This document shows, in pieces, positions 22,793-33,900 of a stretch of DNA of 64,000 nucleotides. A program made the translations under genes and the position numbers. Under the pieces are notes generated by a model. It saw only the letters and a list, made by a program, of their open reading frames with translations, was not told where the DNA came from and searched no databases. Numbering within the stretch: position 1 is the first letter of the stretch; each line of letters starts with the position of its first letter. The DNA comes from Acholoe squamosa (taxonomy: Eukaryota; Annelida; Polychaeta; Phyllodocida; Polynoidae), in the NCBI GenBank assembly GCA_949317995.1, contig OX439038.1, positions 4,792,001 through 4,856,000 of the forward strand, written 5' to 3'.

Positions 22793-22948
22793 TATTGCAA
22801 CAATCAAAAGAGACGAGTAAACATGAATCTTCTGAATTTATTAAAAGAGTATTCATGATTCACAATTCGATCAGAAATGCTATTGCAACAATCAAAAGAG
22901 GCAAGTAAACATGAATCTTCTGAATTTATTAAAAGAATATTAATGCTT
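22793..22948. repeat. 78-bp tandem duplication
   Basis: TCAGAAATGCTATTGCAACA through TTATTAAAAGA and flanking bases appear twice (from 22793 and 22871) with a few changes. No coding content. Confidence 0.9.
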
Positions 22949-23851
22949 CACAGAAGCCATATGTGTCTTTCCCTCTGTGAAGTTTCATAAATCATTTACA
23001 TAAGCTAAGCATCAATATGTTGTATAGCCAGACCAACTGTCATAAACATTCCTCTATGGCACAAAATGTTCTAGAAATCATACACATTACTTTTATTATA
23101 TAAAGTGTGAAGCTACAGCCCAGGTTGACCCATGGCTGGAAATGTTAGTGTTAGTGTAATTTCATAGTATATATACAAACAAATAACACATTGAATAAAT
23201 AATTGTCTAATTTGACCAAGCATACAATAGTTAAACAAAACTAAGAAAAATATTTACAGCATATAATATATATAATCAAAATTTCTGCAATGTTCATTTG
23301 AATTTCAACCATGGACATTGACTGTCAGCATTCCCCCTGCAGATTTGTACATAATTCTAAGCACTGCAAAAGGATAGAGCCAAACATCACATTATAACAA
23401 CATGGGTAAGGTAACTGACCCCTTTTTCTCCAAACCAGTTCAAAGCAGGTTGCAGAGGGGTATAGTGTTTGATCAGTTAATATTGTGGTCATTCAAGCTC
23501 TCTTCTTTTCTGTCAGTGCATGGTGGGTACAAATTGCAAAATTAGCCTGCAAATTGACTCGAAAGCTTTCTCCAATCCTATAATCGTATAACAACCGAGG
23601 CTGATTTATGAGAGCACTGCAGATTTCTTAACCTGCAATGCTTCAAATAGATGGAGCACAGAATCAATCATTGGAAAACTTCTCTGTATGTTTTGCCAGG
23701 AGCTACAGTACAAGGTAGCTCACAGTAAATCCTTACTTATGTACAAGGACAGCTGGCACTACACCTTGTACTATGTCTGCTCCAGGCCTCTTGTGTGTCT
23801 GACAAGTTATAGCAGTTGCTTAACTCGGGCTACATCCCATACACAAGGAGC
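22949..23851. other. No gene seen
   Basis: AT-rich sequence without repeats that I recognise and without exon signals. The plus frame at 23688-23885 runs into a transposon end. Confidence 0.45.
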
Positions 23852-24431
23852 CCCGGGGGGGGGCCACTCCCTATATGTTCTATAGTAACCATGTGCGTAC
23901 AAGGCCTTTGACCAGATACCCCTTTTAGCGGGGGGAAAATCCACCAAAATATACCCCTTTTGACGGAAAATAGGTTGAAAAGATACCCCTTTCCCTGCTG
24001 TTAGGATACAAGAAGACAAACCCTCAATTTTGGCACCCTTTCAACGTAATATTTTCATTAATGGACCCCTTTCCAGTCAAAATTTGAGAATTTCCTGGAA
24101 AAATGTACCCCTTTCCCGGCCAAAATTTGAGAATTTCCTAGAAAAATGCACCCCTTTCCTGGCCAAAATCTGAGACTTTCCTGGAAAAAAAGTAAAAAAA
24201 AACAACAACATTAAGCCCTTACTTTGGTTCTAGTTGGAATATTTCAAAAATTCTTTCACCATTGGAAAGCCCTTTCAAAGGGTACTCCTTTTCGCCCAAA
24301 TTGAGCCAAAAAGGACCCCTTATAACGGGTCCTGGCGGATCCATTGCTATGGTCCAAGAAGTACCCCCTTTCCCGCTAGTTTGTGTACGCACATGGTATT
24401 AACTTTTCCATGAGTGGCCCCCCCCCCCGGG
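23852..24431. mobile_element. ~580-bp G/C-run-ended nonautonomous transposon
   Basis: Left end CCCCGGGGGGGGGCCACTCC and right end GAGTGGCCC with a C-run then GGG are inverted repeats. Inside are repeated phrases 'acccctttcc(c/t)ggccaaaatttgagaatttcc' (24060-24185). No transposase is encoded. The terminal design matches the insert at 10792-11164. Confidence 0.75.
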
Positions 24432-24680
24432 CAAGAAACCTCCTAAAACAAGTACTGTATTGTCGTGTTTTAGTGCCCGGGCGGTCTTTAATTTGGTGGC
24501 CTCAATTCCCTGGCACTTATACAAGACAGGCGGTTATTCAAAATGCAGTTTTAGTGCTTAAGAGATATTTCAGCATCTTTAGGCTTTTAGGAGGTGGTTC
24601 AAATAATGGCGCTCAAACACGACAATATGGTAGTTAGAGGCTACATGGAGTTTTACAATAATTTGAGAACAATAACTCTA

Positions 24681-25564
24681 CTATGTAGAAGAAGAGCTGA
24701 GCAGAGACTTCAATATGACCAATGTAATTAGTAAATAAATAACGAGTGCCGCCACAATGAGTGTCGGCACCCACCAGTAATGGCGCCAGAACTCCACCGT
24801 CCGACACGACACACAGCACCACCGCGCACGAGCACAAACCTCTGACCTTGACCGACCTGGGAGAATTAGGTCAAGGTCACTGTCAGAACGAGACCGTATC
24901 AGGAACTTCCGGCCCACCATAGATTCTTCCTCTGCTGATAGGTCAACGCCCTCGCGCTTCTTCTTGTAGAAAGCTGAAATATAAAGTTTGGATTGTAAGA
25001 GCCACTGATGCCACTGGTCATGAGATGCTGTTCAGAATCAGAATATCAAAAATCACTAATTATGTCCCCAGAATTATGACATATCAAAACAAAATTAATT
25101 CTTTTAGATTACTCTTTCCAATACTATATAAATTTTTAATGGTTTTGATATTTTTGAGGACCCATGGAACCCTGAGAATCTGATTTTTTATTTGTTTGTG
25201 GCCCACATACAAAATAACCTGCTATCGGACCCTCTTTTGATTCATATTAACAGTACACACGATGAAAGATAAAAGAAAAGAAGAAATTGATCAAAATCTT
25301 ACGTTTTTTGAAGATGCTGCCTCCTTTCTTGAGTTTCCCCTCCAGTTCAGCTGCATTTTTCTCAAACACGACAATATCTCCGCTTTCCTCATCGAGGCGT
25401 ACCTGCGGGTTAAAGTCTGAGTCGGGCCTGAGTTCTATCTTAGATATGTCTACCATTGACACCATTGGTTCATCTGTGTCTTCATTCCAAACAATCTGCC
25501 ACAGCGTCCTTCCACCCTCCTCTTCTATGTTAGAGCGAGGCGGCTTGGGGGGTGGAACATTCAT
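24681..25564 (-). CDS. Single-pass membrane protein, 184 aa, unknown family
   Basis: Two exons on the minus strand. Exon 1 (25564 to 25303) starts at ATG in TTCACCATGAAT and ends phase 1 at AAAAAAC/GTAAG. Exon 2 (24973 to 24681) follows ATATTTCAG and ends at TAG. Joined length is 555 nt, 185 codons with stop, and the phases agree. The N-terminus is proline-rich (VPPPKPPRS) then acidic (WNEDTDEP). A basic patch spans the junction (KKGGSIFKKR then FYKKKR). A cysteine cluster (ARARWCCVSC) precedes a hydrophobic segment of about 23 residues (WWVPTLIVAALVIYLLITLV, about residues 154-178), leaving only a few residues after it. This layout fits a tail-anchored or type II protein facing the cytosol. 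An upstream non-coding exon is possible. I do not recognise the family. No polyadenylation signal is obvious just downstream. Confidence 0.7.
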
Positions 25565-27264
25565 GGTGAATCAGAACTAATGTTACTTTAATTTGGGAAA
25601 ATTATATGTCCTCTTTTTGTGGGAGTCAGCTGTTCCTCCTTTTATGTGTGTTAGTATTGTATGATCACATAGAATGCCCAAAAATAAAAGATGGTCAAAT
25701 TGCAGTAAGTTATTGAATCTTTTGTTCACTAGACTAGTTCATGTAGCCACCGCCTTTTTTTGCATAAATATTAAAATCAGCCCGGAAAGAAAATGGTGAA
25801 AATAGCACCAAGTAAATCACATTTATTTTCCTAGTTCAGATAGCCACTGCCTTTTTCGCCCAATTAAATCCTCTCTCGCTCTCTCTTTTTTGTTCAAGCT
25901 TATGCCCTACACAAGATTTGCTACTTGGACTCTGACCTAAGGAAATCTCAGAGATATATATCCTTCGAACGCAGTATCCAGGCAGGTATAATCTACTGAT
26001 GATGATGTTAGTTTTATTAGGTAGAGTCCAATAAGTAGTTAATCTCCTTTACAGGTGCATGAACACTATGTCCTTATGTAGATGCACAGATAAAGTACAA
26101 AGGGGATAAAGATTAAGGTGCATCAGCTGACCATGAATCCAGGGTATAGTCACTGTATGTATGTAGGGCTGTTGGCCTCTGAAAGAATTTTTTTATATTT
26201 TGTCATCTGAACTCACATATGCAAAATGAAGAAATCTTGAATTCAGATATTTTCGCTATAAATGAAAAATAATCCTCGACCTATTACTCCGAGGTGCTGT
26301 CGCGGTCGACATGTATTCCCATAGGGATACTTATAGTTGTTAGCAGAGATTCCACTTGTTATACTGTATCGGTCCAGGTTCAGGAATGTCCACTTATATG
26401 TTCACATTATGGAACCATCACTTCCATAGCATTGGATCCTCTTCATTCACAATAGATTTGCTTGATATCCTTGATTTTATCACTTATACAGTTATAGAGC
26501 TCTCCATGAACCTATAGTGTCTCTGAGTACTAGATGTCTCCCAATGTCACCCAGTAAGTCCCAGGGTCTAATCCTTTGTTCAACACCAATCTATGTATGG
26601 TAAATCAGTGCATCTCAGTGCCTCTGTCCTATCATGGACCTGGAGGTCATTGTACAAAAACCTATGAATAGACAGTGCTGTTATATTTTCAAGTTGTACA
26701 GAGAATCAACGGTCATAAAACACAGTAAGTTGGTCTTTTACGAAGGCAGCACATCACTGTAATTGTTAAGATGGTACAGCTGCGCTGTATGATCGGTTTA
26801 CGTTGTACAAGCATTGCAGCAAACGTTGGAATGAAAGTGAGACTTAAATACTAGAGACACTTAAATTGATGATAGCTGGCACCAAGATTTTGGTGTTTTG
26901 GTCACTAATGTCCACAGTCCTATAAATCTACTAGCTATACTGGGCGTTTTAGGTAAACTTTCAAAAAAAATCACTGGACTAGAAAATTGAGGGCCTTGGC
27001 CCCACAGGCAAGTGTTAGTGTCAACCTCTGCACTGGGTACTACAGTGTAATAGATATGCCCAGTTATAGCAAGCTAAGAAAAGCCCTACAGTGACGATGT
27101 AATAGTTTGTATGTGCACTATGTACCTTGTACCTGGCTATATCTATATCTGTCTCATTGTTCTCAGGATGAGGTCATAGAGAGAGGGCACCAAAACAACA
27201 CATACCACCTGAAACATAGTCTTTCCACAGTCCAATGTATAAGGGGCTTGGCCGTAGCACGTAA
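25565..27264. other. Intergenic, no gene seen
   Basis: Possible promoter region of the minus-strand gene ending at 25564, but no TATA or other element stands out. The stretch is mostly single-copy AT-rich DNA, and no exon was recognised. Confidence 0.4.
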
Positions 27265-27592
27265 GGGAGTGATAATTTTTTAACAATGGCGGGGCGGGGG
27301 GGGGGGTTTGTGAGTTTGAGGGGTAGTCAGAATTTTTTCAACCCCTTGACTGGGGAGTCAGAACCTTTTCAATCCCTCAGATGGGGGGGTCAAAATAATT
27401 TCACCTGTTTTCAGTGGAAAACCCAGCGCATTACCATAGGTTAAAAGGGCACATTCGCACGTGATTTTCGCCCCTTATGGGGGAGTAAAAAAAAATTTCT
27501 ACCCTCAAGAGGGGGGTTCAAATTTTTTTTCGCCCGTCCACGTGCAAACCCACCAGCCCCCCCCCCTTGTTGTTAAAAAGGTGATCACTCCC
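27265..27592. mobile_element. Harbinger-type MITE with TAA target duplication
   Basis: Ends GGGAGTGATAATTTTTTAAC and its inverse TTAAAAAGGTGATCACTCCC, followed inward by long G and C runs and 'gtgggtttg'. TAA flanks both sides (27262-27264, 27593-27595), the 3-bp TWA duplication of PIF/Harbinger elements. It is 328 bp, G/C-homopolymer rich and non-coding. Sister copies lie at 33747, 34210 and 45655. Confidence 0.85.
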
Positions 27593-28190
27593 TAACACCC
27601 CTCTAAATAGATGTATTGGTCATCATGAGGCACAAAGTCACTCTACCTTTACAAATCGCGCATTTCTGTGGAAAAAAATCATGAAAAATGTAAAAACAAT
27701 TCCATTTCTTCAGTCAAAATCTATTTTGGAGAGTTTTTCAGAGAGAAAAAGATAGTACCAACGTTTTTAGTCTATTTTGGTGTATTCTGATCTGAAATAT
27801 TGGTTGCCATATAAAGCAACAGACACACAGAAAACGGTGATTTTGCCTACCGCTGGTTGCCATGGTAACCATATTGAAGATGTGCCAAGTTACCATTTTA
27901 TTTGAGAATTCTGAAAATGCCCAAAATTATCTATGTTATAGATTTATGTCATCTCAATTGATTAAGGAAGTCCTGAAATATTCATGTTTAAAGTTCAAAT
28001 AACTCACCATTTTTAGAATATGTTATCTCCCCAATCAGTATGGGTAGCATAAGCTTAAGTACGAAGCAAGGTGTGTGCTTCAAGAATTGTACCAGTAAAA
28101 ACATTACCCTAATCAATATAGAAACAGACGAGATTCCATAATTGTTTGCCCATATATGCTTACCTCGTACCACCACTATTCGGCTTCTAA
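27593..28190. other. No gene seen
   Basis: AT-rich sequence between a MITE and a minisatellite. No exon signals were recognised. Confidence 0.4.
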
Positions 28191-28620
28191 TAGGAATATC
28201 AATACAATTCCAACAGTTGCTATGGACAGTATGATTAGGAATATCAATACAATTCCAACAGTTGCTATGGACAGTATGATTAGGAATATCAATACAATTC
28301 CAACAGTTGCTATGAACAGTATGATTAGGAATATCAATTTAATTCCAACAGTTGCTATGGACAGTATGATTAGGAATATCAATACAATTCCAACAGTTGC
28401 TATGGACAGTATGATTAGGAATACCAATACAATTCCAACAGTTGCTATGGACAGTATGATTAGGAATATCAATACAATTCCAACAGTTGCTATGGACAGT
28501 ATGATTAGGAATATCAATTTAATTCCAACAGTTGCTATGGACAGTATGATTAGGAATATCAATACAATTCCAACAGTTGCTATGGACAGTATGATTAGGA
28601 ATACCAATTCAATTCCAACA
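28191..28620. repeat. 45-bp tandem array, ~9.6 units
   Basis: The unit is TAGGAATATCAATACAATTC followed by CAACAGTTGCTATGGACAGTATGAT. Units differ by single bases and follow a loose multi-unit order (ATCAATTTAA at units 4 and 8, ACCAAT at others). As the unit is 15 codons, both strands stay open (NINTIPTVAMDSMIR on plus), which is a consequence of the period. It is unrelated in sequence to the 45-bp array at 14091. Confidence 0.95.
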
Positions 28621-28626
28621 GGGATA

Positions 28627-28627
<1 letters not shown>

Positions 28628-28678
<51 letters not shown>
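28628..28678. repeat. TA dinucleotide tract
   Basis: About 25 TA units directly after the 45-bp array. A similar TA tract lies at about 30912-30963, beside the CACTG element. Confidence 0.98.
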
Positions 28679-28679
<1 letters not shown>

Positions 28680-28683
<4 letters not shown>

Positions 28684-29466
28684 AGCTCCAACATGCATTA
28701 GAAAATCCTTAGATAATTGATAGAGCCTGTTTGGTCCATATTTTACATTCTGCAGGGTAGCTCAAACAGAGTATTAGCTTGCGCATATCACCAATCTGCG
28801 CAGTTTAAAAATGTCTGTGAGATTTTAGCTACTTATCATATAACTGGGCTATGGGATTTTGTGAAATAAGTGCTTAGATTTATCCTCGACCTGCCATCGA
28901 CAATTCATGCTAAGCTATTTTTATTATAAATAGTTACATCTATCTGAACTTAGAAATAAAACTTTACCGATATTGGTGGTATGCACAGATTTGAACATTG
29001 TGTGGCCTCGAATCTGCAGTTTGAAAATAGCGGTACACATTTCACCAATGTTGGCAATTTGCACGAATTGATGATTTTCGCAGAACATTCATATTTACAG
29101 AGGTTTATATGTAAATCTGCATTTATATACTGGCACAGTTCTTTGCCACCAGGTGGGATTTGAGTGTTGTGTGCAGGCCTATATATTTTTTAGTGTTGTC
29201 AAGGCCTGTTGTAATGAACCAGAGTAGAACTAATACCAAGTTGGCAAGAAACACATTCCTATGTACAAAGAGGAATACGAAGGGAAATAAAAACAAGATA
29301 TTAATATATATTGTGAAAAGGAAATGATAATACAAATTGTAAAAAAAAAGACTTATATATACAAAGCGATGAAATGTGAAATTAAACATTTGGAAAGTTG
29401 CAAGCTATCTGCATTCATCCATCATGACGCCAGTGGCCATGAGGCACTCCTGTATTAAGTGGGTTT
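28680..29466. other. No gene seen
   Basis: AT-rich. A truncated cloverleaf piece ('gcattcatccatcatgacgccagtggccatgaggcactcctg') lies at about 29411-29455. The open frames are short. Confidence 0.45.
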
Positions 29467-29578
29467 TCCACTGCCGTCGGTCGGCCCTATTTTCACTAAT
29501 CTGACCGATTTTTTCTATACTTTTACATAATCAAAAATAATCGGATTAGCAAAATCTCGGCCGACCGACAGCAGTGGA
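29467..29578. mobile_element. ~112-bp MITE with CCACTGCCGTCGGTCGG ends
   Basis: Left CCACTGCCGTCGGTCGGCC and right GGCCGACCGACAGCAGTGG are inverted repeats, continued inward by CTAATCTGACCGATT and AATCGGATTAG. It sits inside the cloverleaf fragment that resumes with CTTTAGCCGTGCCTAAAGGGTTA. Non-coding. Confidence 0.8.
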
Positions 29579-29863
29579 ATATTACCCGCTTTAGCCGTGC
29601 CTAAAGGGTTATATATTCAAAGGGTTAATGCCAATGCTTCTCCAATGCTTCCAGCACATAACCACCCTGAATGTGGTTATACTTATACTGCTATAATGAC
29701 CACTACACACTGGCTTAAATAAGGGTACCTTTTAACACATACAGGGGGTTCCCCAACCTACAAACTGACCTAGACATCATCTACAAGTAATGCAAGGCCA
29801 TTAGTCAAAATAGTATCAGAGAGGTAGGAGAAGTGAACATCAGCAATATCTATATCCACAACC

Positions 29864-30910
29864 ATGGATTCAGTACCGGAACAGATAGAGGTACCAGCCT
29901 TTATAGTGGAGAACAGTTGTGGGGTAGCACTGGACATAGGTGAGAAGTCTTCTTGAAATCCTGCTAAAATCTGCCCGGCATCAGTGAAAGGATTTTTTTA
30001 ATACTCTCATTAAAATTGCAGTTATTACCTGCGAATAATAATCCGGTCCTTTGGGAGCGGAAATATGCAGTTCTGAATGTCATGCCTAGGTGATTGTGAA
30101 GAATGAGTGCATCATGTTCCTTAGTCAACATTAGTCAATTTGCTTTTGTATTGAAATTAATATGTTAAAAGAGATTTGCTGTATTGGGACAACTCGGACT
30201 AATGTGTTCCCCTGATGCAGCCTAAATAAAGAATTTTGAATTGAATTGAATTGAACATGATGCACCAATGAAGTCCTAGCAGGTCTGCTCACCAGAACTT
30301 CATTCACACATGCATCAGGCTGAATCTCCAGGACTTCATTGACACAGACAATGAGTCAGCATGATGCATGAATGTAGCCGCGGTGAGGCACACACCAAAG
30401 CTAATGCATGAATGCATCATGACCACTCATGGGCATGATGCATAAATGCATCATTGGCCTTTAAAGGGTTCACAATATTTGCTATACAAGTTAGTTTCAG
30501 TTTCGGTATACTAACCCTGTACTAAGGGCGAGTGAATCATGTTTGTTTAAAACAGTTTCTACAGGTAAGGTCATATGGTATTAACATACATGTATTCAGT
30601 TTAGAGGGAGAAACAGAAATCTGACTGAATTTATATGAAATAATGTTAATCTTATAAATGATGTAAAAGGTTCCCAAAGTCAAAACATTCTCTCTAGATA
30701 TCAAACATGATTTAAATAGATGAATGTACTACTCTACCTTACATATAGGATGCGGCTTATATACAAATGTACAGTAGTTGCTCGTTTAAGCGCTGGTGTC
30801 TAAAATAAGCAATGGGCTCAAATAACTGCCAGGGTTAAGGGAGTATCAAAATGACATTCTTAAGCACTAAAAACCACAGGCTGAAACATAACAGAATACT
30901 AGACTGCTTT

Positions 30911-30967
<57 letters not shown>

Positions 30968-33900
30968 TGCAAAAATGGTGTTTAGATCCTAAATACAATT
31001 CTAGACATTTTCTTGCAATGTGTTTGTAATCATATTAATTTCCTAAACATGTTTAGCCAAATAATGTGCTTAGCTCAACTGTTTAGAGATCTAGGTGTTT
31101 AGGTTTAAAATTTGTGTTTAGATATTATATGAAATTTTGTGTTTAGATGTCTAAGTGATTTGGTGGGAAGTTAGGGTTTGCAGACAAGTATGCATTAAAA
31201 AGATAAAGGTTGGTTTGTTTTCTCATTTACTGGAGGACTTCAGCAGATATTTTCACGACAAATCTCCAAAGATGTCAGCCACAGCCATATACACATATAT
31301 TATGTACACACTGCATTAGAATGAGAGACTTGAGAAGGTATAATAGTTTGGTAGGAAGGGCATTGCTTTATCCTTTACAAAATAACATCAGATAGGTGTC
31401 TGATATGGAGTGAATTGTCTATTTTATACTAACAATGATGGCGCAAGTTGAATTTAGTCAATTTTCTATTGCTGTTTCTATTTTCATGACCTTCAATGAA
31501 ATTACACTATGATAAACAAGGGGTTTGGGGACATTTGTCACAACAATTGATTATAACTGTGTGCAGATAGTCCATTCAAAGGTAGTGCTGCTACCTGGTG
31601 TGGATATGACATCCAAGTATCTAAACATATTGATGTTTGAAATTTAAATACCTAGTATTCAACTGTTTAAATTCTAAGCATCTAAACATGTTTAGCAAAT
31701 ATGTTTAGGTATTTAGAATAAAAGTGTTCATTTCCTAAATGTGTAGTCGATGAGACACCTAACTGACATATATGTTTAGGTTTTAAACATGTTTAGATCT
31801 AAACACGTTTAAAACCCAAACACCATTTTTGCAGTGTAGTGCCACCTACTGTGATATAAACTGACACCATACATATTCAATACGCAGCCTAGTATTCTAT
31901 GTTGTTTCAGCCTGTGCTAAAAACAGTACTCAAATAAGCACCTGACTTGAATAAGGGCAGGGGGTATCAGGCATTGAGATTTATAAGCGCCCGTCTGCTT
32001 AAAAGGGCAACGACCGTATATAAAAAGAATTTCACAAATGTTGTTTCAGGTGGCTCTGTTGCTAAAATTGTGTACCGATGTAAAAAGTTATACAAGAATG
32101 GGAAGCTCATCACTAAAACAAAGGTAATTCATCTGAGCTGTCCCAGCTTGCAAATGTACCCATTCCCATGTTTAGAAACATTTTCATTCAGCTTTATGAT
32201 AACTGGAAATCTTTGCTTAGAAGGCCCCACACGGTTTGATATCAAAAAGCAATAACAACTTTTTCTTATTGTTTATTACAAATCTAAAGTTCCTTCAACG
32301 GTTATGATCGACTATCAATGCCAACTTGTCTTGTAACCCAATCAGTATGATTCATCATCCTGCAGTCACATAACAGTGATAGATCTTTTCCATCCTATAG
32401 CTAGATTCATATTACATTTATTAGGTCATGACATTTTAAGATTGTCAGCAACAAATAGGACCTTGTTCCTCTTAGAGAAGCTACAGTTTATGTCTTTTCC
32501 CCACTTCTCTAGGACACCCCTGATGTGGGGTACCTGAAGGTGGTAGCCTTTCCCCGCCCTGCAGTAGACAGGTTCCTGCAATACATCAGCGACTGCGCTG
32601 ACCTTACCGGGAACCCACCTCAGGTCAATAGCTGCGGGTTTGGCGCATTCTACTACAAAGATGATATCGAGAAGAAACTCAAAGTGCAGTAAGTCAAAAG
32701 TTCTCATCTTAAAAGTAATCACCAGGAGATAACCAGCCTTTTTTTTGAGTTTTCATTTTAAAAGCAATTATTTCATAACTGTCTCAAATTTTAACTAAGA
32801 GGCCAAAGCATGTTTTACTCTCTGATACGTACTGCCTGACTCTTCACTATTATATATAGTCACCGCCAAAGGACCACTTTTATTCAGAGTTTCAAAATTC
32901 CATCTTTCCTAGTGCTCTAACATCTAGCACCCATCCTTGGGATCTTTTATTAAATGTAACCTATTTGTATTAGTTACTGATATATTGATCAACTTGATAC
33001 AATTTGAACTTCTATGTTTGTGAACATGGTATGGGCTAAATTGTGTCCAGGATAAAAGAAATATGTCAACTTCTACCATCTTGTTTGCAGGTTAAATGTA
33101 TTATCTGAGTTCCAGTGTTTTGGTAGCGTCCTGCTTGATGTCATCAAACACTCTGCGCCTACTGCGTCTTACCATGACCTTGACACCAAAGGTAAGGTCA
33201 ATTATGCTAATTTCTAAATTTCTTGAAAAGTCAGATAACAAGACCTACGGTACACTGAAAAGAATCTTGTCGAAATAACAGCGAAATCCTTGTCTCGAAA
33301 TTGCCAGATATCCGTTGTTATTTTGACAGAGTTTCCGTGTACCACTGTACTACCATCTTGGGTTTCATTGTAGGGACTTCATTGCCTCACTGCAATACGA
33401 TTCACATTTCAGTTTTACAAGTGTCCCTGATAGATCTAGCAGTTATTTTCTCGGGTGTAGGAGAGTAACTCACGTATAAGGCACACTAGTGTATAATAGG
33501 GCACACCCATAACTCAGGCTCACTATACATATAGATATGAAGCTAATCTCAGGTCAAATATATTGGTCACTTTGATTAGTATTGTTTCTTTATATCAAAA
33601 TGCTCAAACAGACAAGGAGAAAATATGATTGAAAACGTCAACCCTGTAAGGTTACCATGAGGCGTGGGTGAGGCCCTGGCATGCTACTTGCCAGCGCTGT
33701 TTCCATACATCATGCCAAGGCCAAAAAAAAGGTTTCTTTCCAGTTAGGGAGTGATCATTTTTTAACAACAGGGGGGGGGGCTGGTGGGTTTGAGGGGGGC
33801 TCAAAAGTTGTTCAACCCCTTGACCGGGGGGGTTTAGAATTTTTTCAACACCTCTGATGGGGGGGTTAAAATAATTTCACCTGTTTTTAGTGGAAAACCC

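Noticed and set aside
18821..24000. SH3-domain exons expected after a p47phox/Tks-type PX domain
   Set aside because: No frame with the ALYDY or WW-type SH3 motifs was found on the plus strand.
28156..28701. 181-residue 'NINTIPTVAMDSMIR' repeat protein
   Set aside because: An effect of the 45-bp array, and it runs into a TA tract; the opposite strand is equally open.
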